From Chara braunii (lineage: Eukaryota > Streptophyta > Charophyceae > Charales > Characeae), in the NCBI GenBank assembly GCA_003427395.1, contig BFEA01000188.1:1425148-1454799 (forward strand): 29,652 nt of DNA, in the 5' to 3' direction. Position 1 is the stretch's first letter. Each line of letters starts with the position of its first letter. Positions 28,931 through 29,652 of this stretch are shown here, in pieces. The translations under genes and the position numbers were made by a program. The notes beneath the pieces are model-generated. The model was given only the letters and a program-made list of their open reading frames with translations. It ran no database searches and was not told where the DNA came from.

Positions 28931-29149
28931 AGAGTCCGCATTAGACAAACTGACGGGACGACACCCTTCTCGGGCCAACGACAGAAGAAAAAGGGGATCC
29001 TACCAAGGCCGAGAACCCGACGGAGAGGGAAAGTTAAAAAACATCTACTTAGCCCTAGAACTCAAAACAAACTGAAACATAAGACAATTAAACGCCGACG
29101 TGGGCATCCTTTACGGGCAATCACCCTGAAGCTCGTCTGCTTCGTTTGA
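28931..29149 (+). pseudogene. pol: very basic C-terminal tail after TGA
   Basis: Beyond TGA 28928-28930 the frame remains open for 72 codons to TGA 29147, 50 bases before the 3' LTR. The sequence is extremely rich in Lys and Arg (QRQKKKGILPRPRTRRRGKV, then TIKRRRGHPLRA). As with the other stops, the TGA may have been Trp, so the ancestral integrase probably ended in this tail, which would bind DNA or act as a nuclear localisation signal. Confidence 0.5.
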
Positions 29150-29164
29150 CGTAAGTGGATAAAG

Positions 29165-29182
29165 CTCGACGGGGGCGTCGAG
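29165..29182 (+). repeat. G-loop hairpin upstream of the 3' LTR
   Basis: CTCGACG and CGTCGAG form a perfect 7-base stem around GGGG, 17 bases before the LTR start. This is where a polypurine tract is expected, but only short purine runs are seen (GAGAAGTGG). The plus-strand primer is therefore not obvious. Confidence 0.6.
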
Positions 29183-29199
29183 AAGTGGTCCGAGCTAAC

Positions 29200-29652
29200 T
29201 GTCAGGCGGCCACAAGCAGTGCGCCGCCTGAAATCTGCGGTTTTGGGACTTAGGCTCAGGGATAAGTCCGTGTTTTGACGGTACTCTTGTATGACCAGGC
29301 AACAGAAATTAGGGAAGCTCAGGGCACCTCGGATTTTGGGCGCACTGAACCTTATGAGTAACCCTCAAAGATGGCGAGATGGGTGGCCGCACTCGGCGCA
29401 TCTAGGGACCGTCATTTCCGGTCGTTCAGAGGGTTAGACCCGGATTGGCCTGCCGCGGAGAGGCGTCGCGGGAACTGACCTCGCCGCAATGTTTTTGCGG
29501 CATACGACCGGGGTCAAAATGAGGCCTCGAATTTTTGTCTATTTTAGTACCATAATTAAAGATGGGGAAAAGGGATTAAGATCAGTAGGGGAGAAGGGAA
29601 AAACATAGTATCCCTTAATTTTTTTATTTTTCACGGCATTTAATTCTAGGGG
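29200..29652 (+). mobile_element. 3' LTR, first ~450 bases (continues past the window)
   Basis: Begins TGTCAGGCGG at 29200 and aligns with the solo LTR from 7164 with about 24 differences in 450 bases, mainly C/T and G/A changes. Its tip can form a 12-pair hairpin with one bulged base (29202-29231). The end of the LTR and the flanking duplication lie outside the window. Confidence 0.9.

Larger units (their letters stand above)
11799..29652 (+). mobile_element. Large Ty3/gypsy LTR retrotransposon with accessory ORFs
   Basis: Order: partial 5' LTR, tRNA-Asp-type PBS, 1.8-kb leader, accessory ORFs A to G, gag, pro, RT-RNase H, integrase, 3' LTR (continues past the window). RT before integrase defines Ty3/gypsy. 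There is no chromodomain. The internal region is about 13.5 kb against roughly 5 kb for a minimal element, the excess being the leader and accessory block. Gag and pol contain several in-frame stops, so it cannot move on its own as assembled. LTRs of the two insertions differ by about 5%, so this family has been active more than once. Confidence 0.9.

Overview
This window is repeat-dominated nuclear DNA from a eukaryote, most likely a streptophyte (land plant or charophyte alga). The evidence for that is a plant-type LINE with an RT zinc-binding (zf-RVT) C-terminus, a very large Ty3/gypsy LTR retrotransposon with a tRNA-Asp-type primer site of the kind used by plant Athila elements, a palindromic MITE and nested insertions. 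The Ty3/gypsy RT (PMGWTN and FLDD motifs) and protease (DNG) are of an unusual subtype; a Chara-like alga is my guess, at low confidence. I see no host gene, tRNA, rRNA or CRISPR array.

Layout. 1-3.8 kb: non-coding repeats. These are a degenerate four-copy GC-rich repeat, a ~110-bp tandem repeat, SINE-like poly-T elements carrying a recurring 'CTGGAAACCGGGTCCAGCGT' motif, and a ~760-bp inverted-repeat element with internal hairpins. 3.8-6.8 kb: a decayed LINE on the minus strand (RT palm, RT C-terminus, zf-RVT). It is interrupted by a 370-bp palindromic MITE flanked by TTTA; removing 374 bp restores the LINE reading frame. 6.79-7.16 kb: an unidentified ~360-bp segment between 17-bp direct repeats. 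7164-11710: a complete 4.5-kb LTR (TG...CA) flanked by GCGT, read as a solo LTR. 11711-11798: a short flank and a single N that looks like an assembly join. 11799-15739: a 5'-truncated copy of the same LTR, followed by the primer binding site. 15.7-29.2 kb: the internal region of the retrotransposon. 29200-end: the start of its 3' LTR.

The retrotransposon is organised as AT-rich leader, then about 5 kb of accessory ORFs, then gag, protease, RT-RNase H and integrase. The accessory block is the most novel part. It holds three diverged copies (A, B, C) of one ~300-residue protein I do not recognise, two possible copies (D1, D2) of a ~80-95-residue protein, and three further small ORFs (E, F, G), all packed head to tail with spacings down to a 4-nt ATGA overlap. 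Gag carries a CCHC zinc knuckle and a long Arg/Asp/Gly/Tyr-rich repeat region. Pro passes into Pol by what looks like a canonical -1 frameshift signal: T TTT TTA in the correct phase, an 8-nt spacer and a GC hairpin. Integrase keeps an exact D,D(35)E and ends in a GPY module with a very basic tail and no chromodomain.

The element is inactive as assembled. Many in-frame stops interrupt gag, pol and the accessory ORFs, nearly all TGA or TAG. Several fall where the family has Trp or Gln, the expected outcome of cytosine deamination in methylated DNA. Two LTR copies share a 2.67-kb core that appears identical, including about thirty N positions, while their flanks differ by several percent. Part of the LTR sequence here is therefore probably an assembly fill rather than independent biology.
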